NCBI GenBank assembly: GCA_947579605.1
Contig: OX388312.1
Coordinates: forward strand, 6,634,001 to 6,698,000
Direction: 5' to 3'
From: Athripsodes cinereus
Lineage: Eukaryota; Arthropoda; Insecta; Trichoptera; Leptoceridae
DNA length: 64,000 bases
Of the stretch, positions 28,855 through 42,207 are shown one piece after another (the stretch's first letter is position 1; each line of letters opens with the position of its first letter). Below the pieces are notes generated by a model. The model was not told the DNA's origin and did no database searches. It was given only the letters and a program-made list of their open reading frames with translations. Position numbers and translations under genes: made by a program.

Positions 28855-31800
28855 ATGCGGTTTTTATTTATTGTGATTTTCCATTTTATATGTATTGTAA
28901 ATTCACTTGTGCTTTTACGTATCATTTATGATATAAAAATATTTTCACATTTTAAAGACAATCTCTTCAATCAGAATAATGTTTTGAGAAAAAGAATTAT
29001 TTATTTACGTGTGTAGGTACTTGGAATTTATTATTTTAATTCAAGGGCACGTTTTATTGTCAGTCGTCTCGTTGTCACGTCATCGTGCACAGAAATTTTT
29101 GATAAAAAAATGACTTCTCACATTCATAATAAAACGTAAGAAGGTTTTACGTAAAATTTTCTCGAACATACCTCTCAAATAATCATTCTTTCCAAGGATT
29201 TTTCTATGTGAAGTAAATGTGTAGAGTGGTAAAAATAATTTAAAAAGTAGACTTTACTTACATACTCCATTTCTAGTAGAATTTCTGTATCTTACAGTCA
29301 TATTTCCATGCGATCATTCTATCATTTTTTTTAAGTATCCATACTTGTTCATCCAGGTAATTCAATAAGAAGGTGGCGTATGAGGTCAAGTCATTGTGTC
29401 GTTGATGATGGGTTTGTTGTTGTTATTTTTGTTTATTTTATATAATTATGGAAAATGAATTATGTATGTGATGTTCTATATTGATTAAGTTTGGTCGAAT
29501 TAGTAAAAACCCTTTAAACCCTCAAAGCACGAGCTCTGCTCAATTTTGAGGGTTAAAAAAACAGATAATATAAAGACCATTGTATTTTTTGTATCAACTG
29601 TATGAATCCTGTAAAATTGAAGTAAATAAATAAATAAATAAATAAAGATTTGTATAATTGTGCTTATTGTATATATATAATTATTTTTAATGTGTTTATT
29701 ATTATCTCAATAAAAATATTTGAATTTGAATTTGAATTCATAAAATACTTGAAAATTATCTATAGGCAAATCTAAAGCTTAGTATAAATATGTCTCGAAA
29801 GCTCAATACCTTACGATTCTAGTATATAAAAAAAACACGTGAAAATAAAATCCCTTATGATCAAAATAGATATTCCCAATTTAGTTAACAATGTTTCTTT
29901 TTCATTATACATGATATTTATAAAATCGGATAACGATTCAAAGAATAATGATAAAGACTTTTATTAAAATAAATTATTATCGCAAATAAATACCAATGCC
30001 TTCGAAAGCTCAGATGGATCAAATACAAAATGGTGCTTATTATGTTTTTAAGGGTATTTTACATACATGAGAATTTATGTAATGAATGAGAATTTATTCT
30101 AGGTATATCGTGGGAATAAAGTGGATACAGCATACCAAATACTATTTGTCCAAAACTAGGTAGAAAGTGGCTTAGGAAAAAAAAAATACTTTTATATTTC
30201 ATTCGCGAAAATGTTGAAACTTATTCAGATATGTATATAGAAACATGAACTTATTAATATAAATCAAAAGAACAAATTAAGATATTTTCTTGAACACATT
30301 CACAATTAAGCACATACGCTAAAATGGTTTATCGCTTTTATTACAATATATATCTGATTTACTACGATACCTAAAGCTTGGAAAAGTTTCATCTTATAAA
30401 AGAATATAAATTACAAAGAAGAAAACTTTTATAGCCTTGCTGTTATTGTTGCCATACGAAGTATGTATTAGCTTCTCTGCTGCTTCAGGTTCAACCAGAC
30501 AGTGTTTTCATTTCATGGTGATTCTGAAACGTTCTGAAATGTATTTATACTGAAGTAGATATTCGTGTTCTCTGATGAGTTACGTAGTGGTTGATAATAA
30601 TATTTTTATACGTTGAAGTACCATTTTGATAGAAAAAAGTGCATTATATTCCATATATAACTTTGTACAGAAACTTACGATAATATATTTAATATAATAG
30701 ATCTAAATGAATGTTTTTATCATAATCTTCATGAGATGTCATTGATTAATTGACACATTCTTTGAATATTCTGGTAAGATCAAGCTGGTGTCTACAGATC
30801 AGATTTCTTCTTCAGCGTGTAGATAGACAAATGAAATCTATTGCAAAAACTTCTTACATGAAATCTGCGTTTTCTTCTTTTGGAGCCATGTGAATTTACA
30901 ATTTTGATTATGTTTTGACACTCACCTTTTTCGATCTTACTTTTGAAATAATTATAAGGATGGTCGTGTTTTCAATAAATAAAGTTGACATGCCTCTATG
31001 AGAAATAATTTGAATATAGAAGAGTGAAATGAGTAAACATAAGGGTAGATCTATATGGAATTCCATTCTCTCTGTCTATCCACTTAGGATACGGTGTGAG
31101 GGTAGGTATAGTAATTAATCATTAATAAAAAAGCTATCGAAATGAAATTAAAATATGTGTTTTTTTTCAGAACAAAATATTGTTAGAGAACAAGCATGAA
31201 TCATTGCAATAATCGAAAGCTAAAAAAAATTTGAAAATATTTACTATTCTTTAATCATGAGAAATGCGTCCCAAAAAGCTTATGATTTGACTCTTTATAA
31301 CTTAAGAGAACACTTTTTTTAAGTAATGAACACAGATCATTCTAGATAAGTGGAACAGGAGATCCCAAAAATGGTTGCTTCTTTGGTTTCCATGAAATGT
31401 TTCTCAATAAAATTGGCAGTTTAAATTATACCTATTTGATTATTTATGTTCTTCTAATACAGTAATTCATATTCCACCTACTACAATATTTTCAAATGAA
31501 ATATACACATGTAAACTTTGGTATTATTTTATTTTCGTCTATGGTTGGGCATTTATTTTGGGATAGACATTAAACTTCAAAAGGAAAAAATATTATTATG
31601 TATTTTATTTCTCTTGTGGAAAGATAATAATTATTTATAGCCCTGATTACTACTAAATGAGTGGGTGAGCATTAAAAGCAGAATTGACTGGACGAAATAT
31701 GCATACGTTAATAAAAGTAAATGGATTGAAAATATTGTTTCAAAAATTGTCCTTTCAATTCAATGTTGATAATAAAATCAAAAATAAATATTAAAATTAT

Positions 31801-33860
31801 AATTTGACTGTTTGTTGAAAATGTCTATATCCCAATAAGATAATATTAGAATTTAATGAAGTAGAAAAATTTAGACCGGACACGGAAGTTTAAGAAGTTT
31901 TTATCTTCGGGAAAAAAAGTTTAACGCTTACATCTGCTTTTTTATGAAAACGGAAGCTTTCAAGGCCGGCTTATATGTGAAATAAAATCGAGTAGAATTA
32001 ACTACTGCATAACGTATGTATTTTGATTTCAATATAATATTTTGATTACGTAACTTTATTATTTACATAGATGTTGCACCATGTTTTTGATACAACACAA
32101 TATTGTTACTGTACCTACGTACAAGGATAACCTGTCTTTTTCAGGAGACAACAGAAATGTCCTTCATTTTGACTGTATAGAGAAAACGTTTTCATCGTAA
32201 TAAGATACTGCGTCCTTCTAAACATTAAAACATGTCTGCTGGCTATCTCATGTGAAATAATTATGTATGATAATACCATAATGATGACAGCAGACAAGAC
32301 TTTGTAGTAAATACTGCCTGCCTCGTTATGATTTGTGTCAAAAATGAAATGACGTAGAGTTATAAACTGACATAACTGACAGGAACTCATATAATAATAA
32401 CAGATACGAGTTGATAGTTGAATGTAGGATTAACGAAACAACATTCATTTGAATATTATTAACTTTTTTCGTTTTAGGATCATGCAGTAGCAATTAATTG
32501 GATTTGTCAGAAAGTATTAAGAATACATTGCTCGGAGACTATTTGCTCCTATCCATTGAATTTTTACGTGTTAAAAAATCACTATCATTTAAATACATAG
32601 AGACAATTGAGTGGTTTATTTTTTTTTCTCTTGCATAATATATCATAATAACAATAATTAAAAATTGTACATAAAAGTCTATAGCAGCAGTTTAGTTTTT
32701 GGAACAAATAAATAATGAATAATTAAATTATTATGGCAAAAAATATCGAAATGAGAAAACAAACTATGTTTTATCAAAATTTTACGAAGAATATAATTTA
32801 TATAAAAAAAGTAGGTAGGTAATAAAATAATGTACACACCTTGATTACCTACGAAGGACTGCAAGAAAATAATATTTTTACATTAGACGAAGTCGACAGG
32901 TAAATCTTTCTAGGAAAGGTTAGATTTTTTACTCTTTTGTAGGTAAATTTATAAAAGAAGGTAAATTAGGATATCCTGCTTCTAGAGAGCATCCGTTTTC
33001 CGGTCTACGGACAAAATAATATATCCAGACAATAAATACAATTTATTCTGAGTTGAAATTTATCTATCTTTACCATCATATAAAGCATTTCCTACACTCT
33101 CGTTTGCCAATGGATTATCTTTATAGATTTAATTTACAAGAAAAATAATGGCTCTTTAAAGCTACATTCTCATAAATTCCACATAGAAACGAATTAAACT
33201 AAAATCTTAAGGGTGGTTCGAGTCGCTTTCGACTACATCCATTTTTAAATTAACCTGTATAATACATGAATAAGAGTTTATCCCAACGCGATATAAGGTT
33301 CCATATTGGAAAGATTAATACATATTCATAGATATTTTCTAGTGAACTAATTTTATACAAATTATGTTGTTTAAAAACCAATTACGAGATCATCAGTTGG
33401 TATAGAGTAGTGAGGCAGTACTAATTTTCGCAGAAAACATGTTCCAAATTTAATAATAATAATAAAGAATAATATTTCGTTGTAATTAAAAAAAAGTACT
33501 CCATAACATTAAGATGGCAAAGGTCTCTTTTCCGCTAACGCTTAATCATTTCACATCCCATACACCTGACAAAGCCATAAAAGAACCCTACAGATAAAAA
33601 AATCAATGTCCTTCTTTAAGCCTTGTAATACTAATGTGTTTTTGGGACTACGAGAAACAGATAATATAAAAGTAAATATTTACGTGACATAATAATTATG
33701 TTAAATACAAATTTATTAAGAAAGTACAATATGAGTTTAATCATTAGTTAAACTTACACCAAGTGTGACGTAATAGATGGACGTATTTTGCAATAAATTT
33801 TTCGAATTAGTGTGACATTATTTTCTTCATAAAACAGTTTTCATACATAGTCCTTCTTAC
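28855..33860. other. 5-kb AT-rich stretch, largely featureless
   Basis: A LINE-like tail is at 29500-29645: TTTAAACCCTCAAAGC and TTTTGAGGGTTAAA form an arm-and-loop, followed by (AAAT)n. A (GAATTT)3 run is at about 29722-29739, another usual LINE tail. At 31058-31105 a short plus-strand piece (CACTTAGGATACGGTGTGAG) matches the 3' edge of the 14.5 kb LINE family. At 32120-32160 and 32230-32285 there are faint Rep1 words. No gene is seen. Confidence 0.5.
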
Positions 33861-33879
33861 CTACTTCTTCTTTCTGTGC

Positions 33880-34330
33880 CATGTCAGGTCCCCCCGACGT
33901 TAGCGATCACTCCGGCGAAAATCTCCCTGTCCTGTGCTGCTCTGAACAGGCCATCCACTGTCGGAATTTCCGGTACACTCTCTAATGTTGCGCAGCCAGA
34001 ACATCTGCTTTCTGCCAACTCCTCGTCTTCCCTCTATCTTGCCCTCCAATATAAGTTGGAGGAGACGATACTTCTCTCCACGCATCACGTGACCCAAATA
34101 TGAAACCTTCCTCACCTTGATAATCGACAACAGCTCTCTCCTGGCTCCGGCTCTCCTAAGTACTTTGATGTTACTGACTTTTTCGGTCCAAGGTATATGA
34201 AGCATTCTTCGGTGTATCCACATTTCGAATGCTTCTAACCGATTCATCACGTTTACTTTCAGAGACCATGTTTCACTTCCGTATTATAGAGCTGACCATA
34301 TGTAAGCTTTTATCATCTTACCTACTACAA
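33880..34330 (-). pseudogene. Non-LTR reverse transcriptase C-terminal region (~145 codons, one stop)
   Basis: The minus strand reads KMIKAYIWSAL, stop, YGSETWSLKVNVMNRLEAFE, MWIHRRMLHIPWTEKVSNIK, VLRRAGARRELLSIIKVRKV, SYLGHVMRGEKYRLLQLILE and GKIEGRRGVGRKQMFWLRNI. YGSETW.L, the RM..I.W..KV.N..VL.R segment and YLGHVMR...Y.LLQLI.EGKIEG.RG.GR are the thumb and C-terminal signatures of an insect LINE (RTE/Jockey-like). The in-frame stop and missing body make it a pseudogene. Same family as 2.3 kb. Confidence 0.85.
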
Positions 34331-35774
34331 CTCGATTTACAATTTTACCTAATGATTATAATTCCATAAAAAAACTCTCTCTTACGTATTAATTATATTC
34401 CTGGTAGTCATTTGTTCCTACAAACAGTATCTATGTGCTCAGATTCGTTTTTCTGGAATACGATTAGGATGATCTTTAAATAACGTTATTAATATAACGT
34501 AACCTAGTAATATCGTTTGTTACAGATCACGTGTAGGCAAATTCACGTTCTATTATTATTATTTACCTTAAGGTTTACATGCATATGTTAGTTGTTCGGG
34601 GAAATTTTCAGAAATACAAATTGTATCAAGCATTAAAATATACCATTCTCCTTTGGAATAAGGGTATATATACCTCAAAAACAACAGTGTATTTAGCTAA
34701 GTAAATGAAAATAATTAATACAACTATTCAAGAACTAAGATTTTTTGAAGCTGTAGAAGAGAGTGGAAGACCAGTGGATCACTACAAAAGAAACTGTTAA
34801 GGGCACTATGTCAAACGTGTGCTTTGAAGGGCATGGTTTGAAGTAGCTAAGATCCTGAAAGGAGTAACTGACAGGGATCTCCGAAGGAAGTAATTTGGCG
34901 CAATGGGTTGCCGATTTTTTTTCTTTACAATCCACGGTCTGAACCCTTTTTCACAAATACAATAATAAAATAAAAATACAAAGACACAACACAATATACC
35001 CGAACGTAATAAAAAAATAACAATTAAAGTAAAAAATGACATTACATATTATTCAATTAACATTGAAAGAACCTCTACACACTCGGATATCTCAGGAGTC
35101 GGAGACTCCTATTTATCCGAATTTGCACATATCACTTTCATTTCCTCAGGGGCGACCCGAAGAACAGATCAACGTAAGTCGCCTCGTTGGAACAATAAAC
35201 AAAAAGAAACAAAAATAGCCCATATTGGGAAAAATTAAAATAAAGTGAAAATTCAATTAAGAGATTTGACACCGATCCTTATTTTCTGATTTTCGACTAG
35301 AAAAAGACGATATGATCTGTCTTATGATAAGAGTGATTCCACTGGCTACCACACACGAGGAAATTACCGTGATAGCATATGTAGGTCGATCGGTAGAGCT
35401 ATTTCTAAAGAAAAAAAGAAATGTTAACTCCGTGATTTTCATCCAACATTTTAATCAAGTACAAGGTACATGAAATTCAACTACAAGATAATCTGTTAAG
35501 TTTTTCATTCATGATGTATAATGTAAAACATATTTCGTTATGTGTAACTATAAAAAGAATGTGTATGTTTGTCTCGTGTTACATAATTATATAAATTATA
35601 TAATAGGTATAACTTGTACCAACCTCTAGATCAGACATAATATCACATAAATAACGTATTTTAAAGTAAATGATTGTGCGTTGAATTATAATATTTGACT
35701 AAAAAACAAATAGTTTCAGTGTCCGATATTTTTTTACGTATTTTTATGCTGTCTTCACTTACTTACTTACTACT
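34331..35774. other. AT-rich stretch with a small Rep1 remnant
   Basis: CCACTGGCTACCACACACGA and GAAATTACCGTGATAGCATA at about 35339-35382 are a faint Rep1 3' end on the plus strand. The overlapping minus-strand frames at 34735-35042 show no domain. Confidence 0.4.
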
Positions 35775-36250
35775 TACTGCTAGCCTTCTTCTCTCCACTG
35801 CTGGATATAGGCCTCTTCAAAACTTTTCCACATTTTCCTATCTCGAGCAACACGATACCACTGTTTCCCCATCATCTGGACAATATCATCAACCCATCTT
35901 TTTTGGGGTCTTCCTACGCTTCTTTTGTCCTCCCATGGTCTCCATACAAGAATTCTGGAAGTCCATCTGCCATCCTCTCGTCTTACCACATGACCAGCCC
36001 ATTGCCATTTCAGCTTGGAGACTTTATCAACAACTTCAACGACTTTTGTCTTTTGTCGGATAGTTTCATTTCTTATTTTGTCTCTCAAGCTGATACCTAG
36101 CATTTGCCTCTCCATGGCACGCTGTACACACCTCAGTTTTCGTTTGCTCGCAAGTGTTAGCGTCATAGTTTCTAGCCCATATGTAATCACTGGCAGGACA
36201 CACGAATCGTAAAGTTTTCTCTTGAGACTTATGGGGACTTCATTATTTTT
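35775..36250 (-). pseudogene. RTE-like reverse transcriptase C-terminal region (~155 codons open)
   Basis: The longest coding trace in the window. From the 5' side it reads NNEVPISLKRKLYDSCVLPV, ITYGLETMTLTLASKRKLRC, VQRAMERQMLGISLRDKIRN, ETIRQKTKVVEVVDKVSKLK, WQWAGHVVRREDGRWTSRIL, VWRPWEDKRSVGRPQKRWVD and DIVQMMGKQWYRVARDRKMW, ending KSFEEAYIQQWREEG. CVLPV.TYG.ET.TLT, QRAMER.MLG.SLRD, W.WAGHV.R..D.RW and GRP.KRW.DDI are typical of insect endonuclease/reverse transcriptase LINEs. The frame is continuous, so this insertion is comparatively young, but the endonuclease and polymerase domains are absent. Confidence 0.88.
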
Positions 36251-37827
36251 AAATTCAACTTAAATAGTCTTCACTATTCACGTATAAAAATATGAAATAT
36301 AACGTTCTTTGTACGAAATTACCCGTGTATCGCACGGTCAAAATTCGCTACAAATAATAACAACAACAAAAAATATCGTAGCTATAAGCGAAAGACAAAA
36401 GATATTTCAGCAAATTACTTTTCACAATAATATATCACAGGTGATTTTTCACAACGTTAAGGCTCTTTGTATTTTAGGTAGTTGTGTTATGTACATATTT
36501 TGGTATCTAGTTTAATACCGTAAAGGTTTAACCCTTCCTATGTCATGTAGGTAATATCTCAACGACTAAGTAAGGTCAACAGTATGCTGAGGAAAAACAA
36601 CACGTAATATTAAAATATTTGGAGAGACAAACAAATCTTATTTGTCTCCATTATGTAAATGAGACGAGATCAGGTGTGTGGTATCAGGGAAACATAAGTC
36701 CTTGTTGGTACGAGTACTGGTTGTTCTCTTTCTTCTCTGTACAGTTTACCTACGTACGTACTATAATATCACTTCCACGGATTGGATGTACCCAATATGA
36801 AATATGATATAATAATATTATAACAGGCGCACATAAGAATACAAGAGATAACTCAGTTAACTTGTTTCTTTGCAGAAGACCCTATGTCAACTTACGAAAT
36901 TAATCTTATACAGTACAACCGACAAGGATGTGGAACAAACGATTGATATTAAGAACTCTATATTCGTTTATACATTAAAAAAAAAACTTCTCAAATATAA
37001 TCCTGTATCGTTATCCAGATACACTACTACATAGCTTAAATTGTGTGTCATTTTGTTCGGTCATCAAAATTTAAGTTCTTTTTTATAAAAACTTATTTTC
37101 TTGCTCATTTTTCAGCCACGTTTCTACGTACCTACTCCTGAATGCTGTTAAATACAATACAAGAAACACTAGTTTTCAAAAATAAATTGCGTTTTTTAAT
37201 TGAATGTGGAGATTGACGAAAATAATATTTAGTTAAGTAAGTGTGATGTTATTTTCGCAATTATTGAGTTTAGTGAAATAAAAATAATTCTGTAATCATT
37301 CGAGATATGTTTTTATATAGGAAACTTTTTCAAAGATATTTTGCACAACCACCATTCAAAATTCTTGGTCACGATGAAATTTGTTTTCCAAGAAATATTT
37401 TATATATTATTTTATTATATTTACTTGCCGCGGGTAGGAGGGGTTTCGTCTGTCATAATATATTTGCTACGTGAACAAAACACCGTTACTGCGATTCCGT
37501 ACAAAGAAAATATAACACGAGTATAAATTTTGTAATAAAACTTTTATCATACTATGAGATTTGTGTCGGATACTGGTCGAATACAATGGACTTATATGTA
37601 TTTGCGCTTTGTTGAGACAACCATGAGATGTAGTTTATTTACATCACTTATTTTCTTACTTACTTATTATAGAATATAATGACAATCTTATCTTCCGACA
37701 AAACTTGAGAATTTAAGATACTTACTTTATTGTGTATTGAATTTGTAATTGATGTATATTATTATAAATGCATTACCCCTATATCAGACTGAAAAGAAAA
37801 ATGGCAAAATAAACATTTTAATAGAAC
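36251..37827. other. AT-rich stretch, nothing recognised
   Basis: Several frames of about 60 residues, none with recognisable domains or composition distinct from background. Confidence 0.5.
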
Positions 37828-37930
37828 ATTTTGTTGGCACGGAAAAGACAACTTGCGTGTATTTTGTATGCGGTTCGCCTGTCGGCTTGTGGGATATGCC
37901 GTGAAGGGATAGTTGTAGTAGTATTAGAAT
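37828..37930 (+). repeat. Rep1 3' fragment
   Basis: TTGTTGGCACGGAAAAGACA, then GCGTGTATTTTGTATGCGGT, CTTGTGGGATATGCCGTGAA and GTTGTAGTAGTATTAG follow the family's 3' third with a deletion before CTTGTGGG. Confidence 0.65.
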
Positions 37931-38129
37931 GATGTACCAACACGACCAAAAGATGTGTAGGTTTGTATTTTTTAATTAATAATCGTACTAATGATATATT
38001 TAGGTATATGTTCTTTTTCAGCAAAAAAAAAACGAGTTGGTTTAAATTGTAATATCAAAACAATCCAAAGACGATAAAAAAATAATTAGAAAACTAACTT
38101 CTTATAAATTGTATTGGATGCACACACAG

Positions 38130-38250
38130 TAGAATTCCATTATCAGATATATTGAAACAAGTGTTTGTTTTTTTTCTACTATAGATTGATTTCAATTTTA
38201 ATAATAGTCTGATAAGTCAAAAGACGTCTTTCGTACGATTTAAAATCTAG
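38130..38250 (-). repeat. Family D repeat unit, core partly lost
   Basis: AGTAGAATTCCATTATCAGA, GAAACAAGTGTTTG and the palindrome with its context AGACGTCTTTCGT (plus strand) match the other D units. The CTGANGA-equivalent segment is not recognisable. Confidence 0.35.
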
Positions 38251-40242
38251 AAAAAAGAAACACTAATTTCAATTTACCTAAACGCTTATACGTATTTTTA
38301 CACGGCAACCCATCTCATTACGTGAGTAGTTAGATACCAATCGACAATGTTAGTTTCGTGATGTGAGGAGGACTTTACAGCAACATTTACTGATCTGATA
38401 ATGTGCCACATTTGGTCTTGTCCAATTTCAATGATTTATTAGTATATTAACCTCACATAAAGAAAAATATTTTAAAATATATACACTTACATGCCCCCAA
38501 AAAATATACGTTATACATATTAAATTATTGCTACATGATAGCAAATGATAATGTAAAAGATTATAATATATAGCGTATACTTATGTAAAATGATAACCAC
38601 AAATAATGTTCTTTTATATTTATACATAGTATTTTATATGTACTTTTATGATAGGTACGAGCTTTTCCATATTTTTGGAAATGAATGTAAGGGACCATTC
38701 TTTCTTACAATTTCGTTGAGTCTTGTTTATAATATTTTATTTATTTTTTTATTTATTTATTTATTATTTCATTTGTACAACATCATAAAAAAATCAAACA
38801 AAACATTTTTAAGAATAATTACAATTGGTATTCCTGCTGTATGTGTTTTTATTTTTTATACATGTTTGTATGTTGCATTTTTTTTAATTGTTAATCTAAT
38901 GTCTATATTGATATCTATGATTGTGGATCTTTTGATATGTTTTTTTAATGTATAAAAAAGCTTATTAATAGCCGTTAAGGAATGAATAAATAAATAAATA
39001 TATATGAGATTCTGCAAGAAGATGAATATTATTATAATGAAGATTATTACAAAAATATGAACTTATTAGGTACTATGTTTTTTTAAGTGAATTTTCAATA
39101 AACAAATTCATATTATGCTTTAAACATAAGTTTTAGAATTAAAAGTAAAAATAAAATTTAAATGTCAGTAAAATCAATACCTGATATTGCACTGACATAA
39201 ATTATTTCCACTTAAGCCGATACGACTGAATCTCGAGCATATAAAATCTAAATCGCCCGAAATATTACAGAGGTTAAGTAAGAAATTGTATGTAGAGTAG
39301 ATATGAAATTATTTATGATAATTGGTACAAATAATATTAAAATATTGCAAACAAGTTACAGAGCTTTCAGAAAGAAAATGGTAGTGATTATAAGATGAAA
39401 GGTTAAGGATATCAAAGCTCTGATGGGAAAAGTGAAAAAGTGGATATGAACAGTTAAAACGGTTCGGGTTCACTAAAGTCATGATTTGCTGGGTAAATGT
39501 TCTCCCTAGAGTATAATCCAATCCAACACAATACAATAAAACTTTCAATACTACATTTGACCAATGTTTTCTAAAATAATAAAGAAACTATCGAGAATTT
39601 GTTAGTGTGCCATTACGACATGGGCTTTCCTCTGTGAGATGGATCTTTATCCCAAAATAGTTGTAGGTATATAAAATATTGTGTTTCTTAGTAGAAAAAA
39701 AAAAATAGAGGGAATGTTTTGAGGAATAGCGTTCGGTAGTATCCTTTCTTCCTTTTGTGTTCCTATAGAATAATAATATAATAGTAAAATGTATGTGTAG
39801 TGCAGTATAGTATTATTCTATATATGTATATCGTTTTTAGGTAGGTACCAAATTGTATGAACTCTTTTCATAGTAAGCAATGAACCATTTTACGACAGGT
39901 TTTTGTACCTAACATAAAGGTTTATAACATAGAGGAGACGATATCATGTTGTATTCCTTGGAGAATAACTACCATCCGTTTTTCTCGCATTCTTCAAAAT
40001 TTTCTTTGTTGTTTGTCATCCTATAGTGTACGTAGATGTATAATAATAGACTATGCCTGTCTCACAATACACCATCGAATAACGACTCTTAGAAAACATG
40101 TGTTAAAACGAAACTACCTACCTTATTCAGAGATAAATACTAAGTATCTAATATATAATTTTACCACTTACTAACCTTTTTTCGACTAGTCATTAAACGG
40201 TTAATAATAATAATAATAAAGACAATTTATATTTGGCGCCGT
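38251..40242. other. AT-rich stretch, no gene called
   Basis: The 121-residue plus frame at 38590-38955 is almost wholly hydrophobic, F/I/L/Y-rich and encoded by TTTAT simple sequence, followed by an (AAAT)n tail. I read it as low-complexity DNA. A weak reversed Rep1 word (GTGCCATTACGACATGG) is at about 39607. (AAT)n is at 40203-40219. Confidence 0.45.
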
Positions 40243-40402
40243 TTAATGATCCGTGACCATCTCAAGGGCGCCATGACTTTTCTTGAAAAGCAGTGTTTTC
40301 AGCTTACTCCTGAACGTTGCAGTGGGCTGGTTCATTCTTAAATCCGCTGGTAATCGGTTCCAGGCAGTTGGCCTCGCAACGCCAATAGTTTGACCGAACA
40401 CT
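40243..40402 (-). pseudogene. Non-LTR polyprotein C-terminus (~52 codons, no start)
   Basis: The minus strand reads VFGQTIGVARPTAWNRLPAD, LRMNQPTATFRSKLKTLLFK, KSHGALEMVTDH and a stop. P.AWN.LP..LR...S...F..KLKT.LF is the widely shared C-terminal end of L2/CR1/Rex-type LINEs. No start codon and an upstream stop show a 5'-truncated copy. It lies just beside the tandem array that follows. Confidence 0.75.
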
Positions 40403-40593
40403 TAGTATGTGGTCAGTTTCCTGATTAGAAACCACTTAATTCAAAAATCAGATTTTCGGTATCTGAATATTCGGCAATTACTGTCATAATAATAATATGT
40501 TATGATTAAATAAAATAAGGAAAATAATAGTAAATGAAGTAAAGAAAATTGAGCGCTGAGACAATGTACGGGCTCATGCCCAGTTAGGTAGAT

Positions 40594-41890
40594 TTTTTGT
40601 GACTTATCTTTTAAATACTGTTTTATAAATTAAATAAATAAATAAATAAACATTATGTTTGTCTTAGAACGAATAATTGTATGTATGATGATGATTCTCA
40701 AGTATTGCCCGATAGCAATATGTCTCCCACTCTTATCTCTAAGTTTTTGTGACTTTTCTTTTAAATACTGTTTTATAAATTAAATAAATAAATAAATAAA
40801 TATTATGTTTGTCTTAGAACGAATAATTGTATGTATGATGATGATTCTCAAGTATTGCCCGATAGCAATATGTCTCCCACTCTTATCTCTAAGTTTTTGT
40901 GACTTATCTTATCTCTAAGTTTTTGTGACTTATCTTTTAAATACTGTTTTATAAATTAAATAAATAAATAAATAAATATTATGTTTGTCTTAGAACGAAT
41001 AATTGTATGTATGATGATGATTCTCAAGTATTGCCGGATAGCAATATGTCTCCCACTCTTATCTCTAAGTTTTTGTGACTTATCTTTTAAATACTGTTTT
41101 ATAAATTAAATAAATAAATAAATAAATATTATGTTTGTCTTAGAACGAATAATTGAATGTATGATGATGATTCTCAAGTATTGCCCGATAGCAATATGTC
41201 TCCCACTCTTATCTCCAAGTTTTTGAGACTTATCTTATCTCTAAGTTTTTGTGACTTATGTTTTAAATACTTTTTTATAAATTAAATAAATAAATAAATA
41301 AATATTATGTTTGTCTTAGAACGAATAATTGAATGTATGATGATGATTCTCAAGTATTCCCCGATAGCAATATGTCTCCCACTCTTATCTCTAAGTTTTT
41401 GAGACTTATCTTATCTCTAAGTTTTTGTGACTTATCTTTTAAATACTGTTTTATAAATTAAATAAATAAATATTATGTTTGTCATAGAATGAATAATTGA
41501 ATGTATGATGATGATTCTCAAGTATTGCCCGATAGCAATATGTCTCCCACTCTTATCTCTAAGTTTTTGAGACTTATCTTATCTCTAAGTTTTTGTGACT
41601 TATCTTTTAAATACTGTTTTATAAATTAAATAAATAAATAAATAAATATTATGTTTGTCTTAGAACGAATAATTGTATGTATGATGATGATTCTCAAGTA
41701 TTGCCCGATAGCAATATGTCTCCCACTCTTATCTCTAAGTTTTTGAGACTTATCTTATCTCTAAGTTTTTGTGACTTATCTTTTAAATACTGTTTTATAA
41801 ATTAAATAAATAAATAAATAAATATTATGTTTGTCTTAGAACGAATAATTGAATGTATGATGATGATTCTCAAGTATTGCCCGATAGCAA
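40594..41890. repeat. Eight-unit tandem array, 150/176-bp units
   Basis: Anchoring on TATTATGTTTGTCTTAGAAC, units begin near 40651, 40801, 40977, 41127, 41303, 41471, 41647 and 41823, giving periods 150, 176, 150, 176, 168, 176 and 176. The 26-bp difference is an extra TTATCTCTAAGTTTTTGAGAC-like module, and the 168-bp unit lost one AAATAAAT. Each unit carries (AAAT)n, ATGATGATGATTCTCAAGT, GCCCGATAGCAATATGTCTC and CCACTCTTATCTCTAAG. The last is the Rep1 head word, and the final unit runs straight into a Rep1 body. Confidence 0.95.
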
Positions 41891-42060
41891 TATGTCTCCC
41901 ACTTTTATCTCTAAGTTTTTGAAAGTCCTGTTAAAGGCGCAATGCATAACTTTGAAGAAATTTAATACCTTTAGTTCAGCGATGGGATACCTATGCCACC
42001 CATACTGATAATGCCAAAATGGTATGTGTGATGATTCCAGATATTATAATTTTGGCACCA
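41888..42060 (+). repeat. Rep1 body joined to the tandem array
   Basis: GTCTCCCACTTTTATCTCTA, AGTCCTGTTAAAGGCGCAAT, TTCAGCGATGGGATACC and TGCCACCCATACTGA follow the family order. The GAGCACCCGG head is replaced by array sequence (GCCCGATAGCAAT), so the array grew from the head of this copy. Confidence 0.75.
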
Positions 42061-42207
42061 TTGAGCAATGCTTGTGGAGTCACATAAGTGTTTCGTTATT
42101 ACTAGCGAGTGAAAGAAAATATCTGAACACTCATTTTTTTCTGAAACAGTTCAATGTTTGTTCGTTATAATTTTTCGTTATACCTTCATTATAATTTTTG
42201 TTATTAA

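Noticed and set aside
38590..38955. 121-residue hydrophobic, membrane-like reading frame
   Set aside because: Composition is explained by TTTAT-rich simple sequence, no known family is recognisable, and an AAAT tail follows.
40594..41890. CRISPR array
   Set aside because: Units are homologous throughout with no unique spacers, and the sequence is eukaryotic; it is a tandem satellite-like array.
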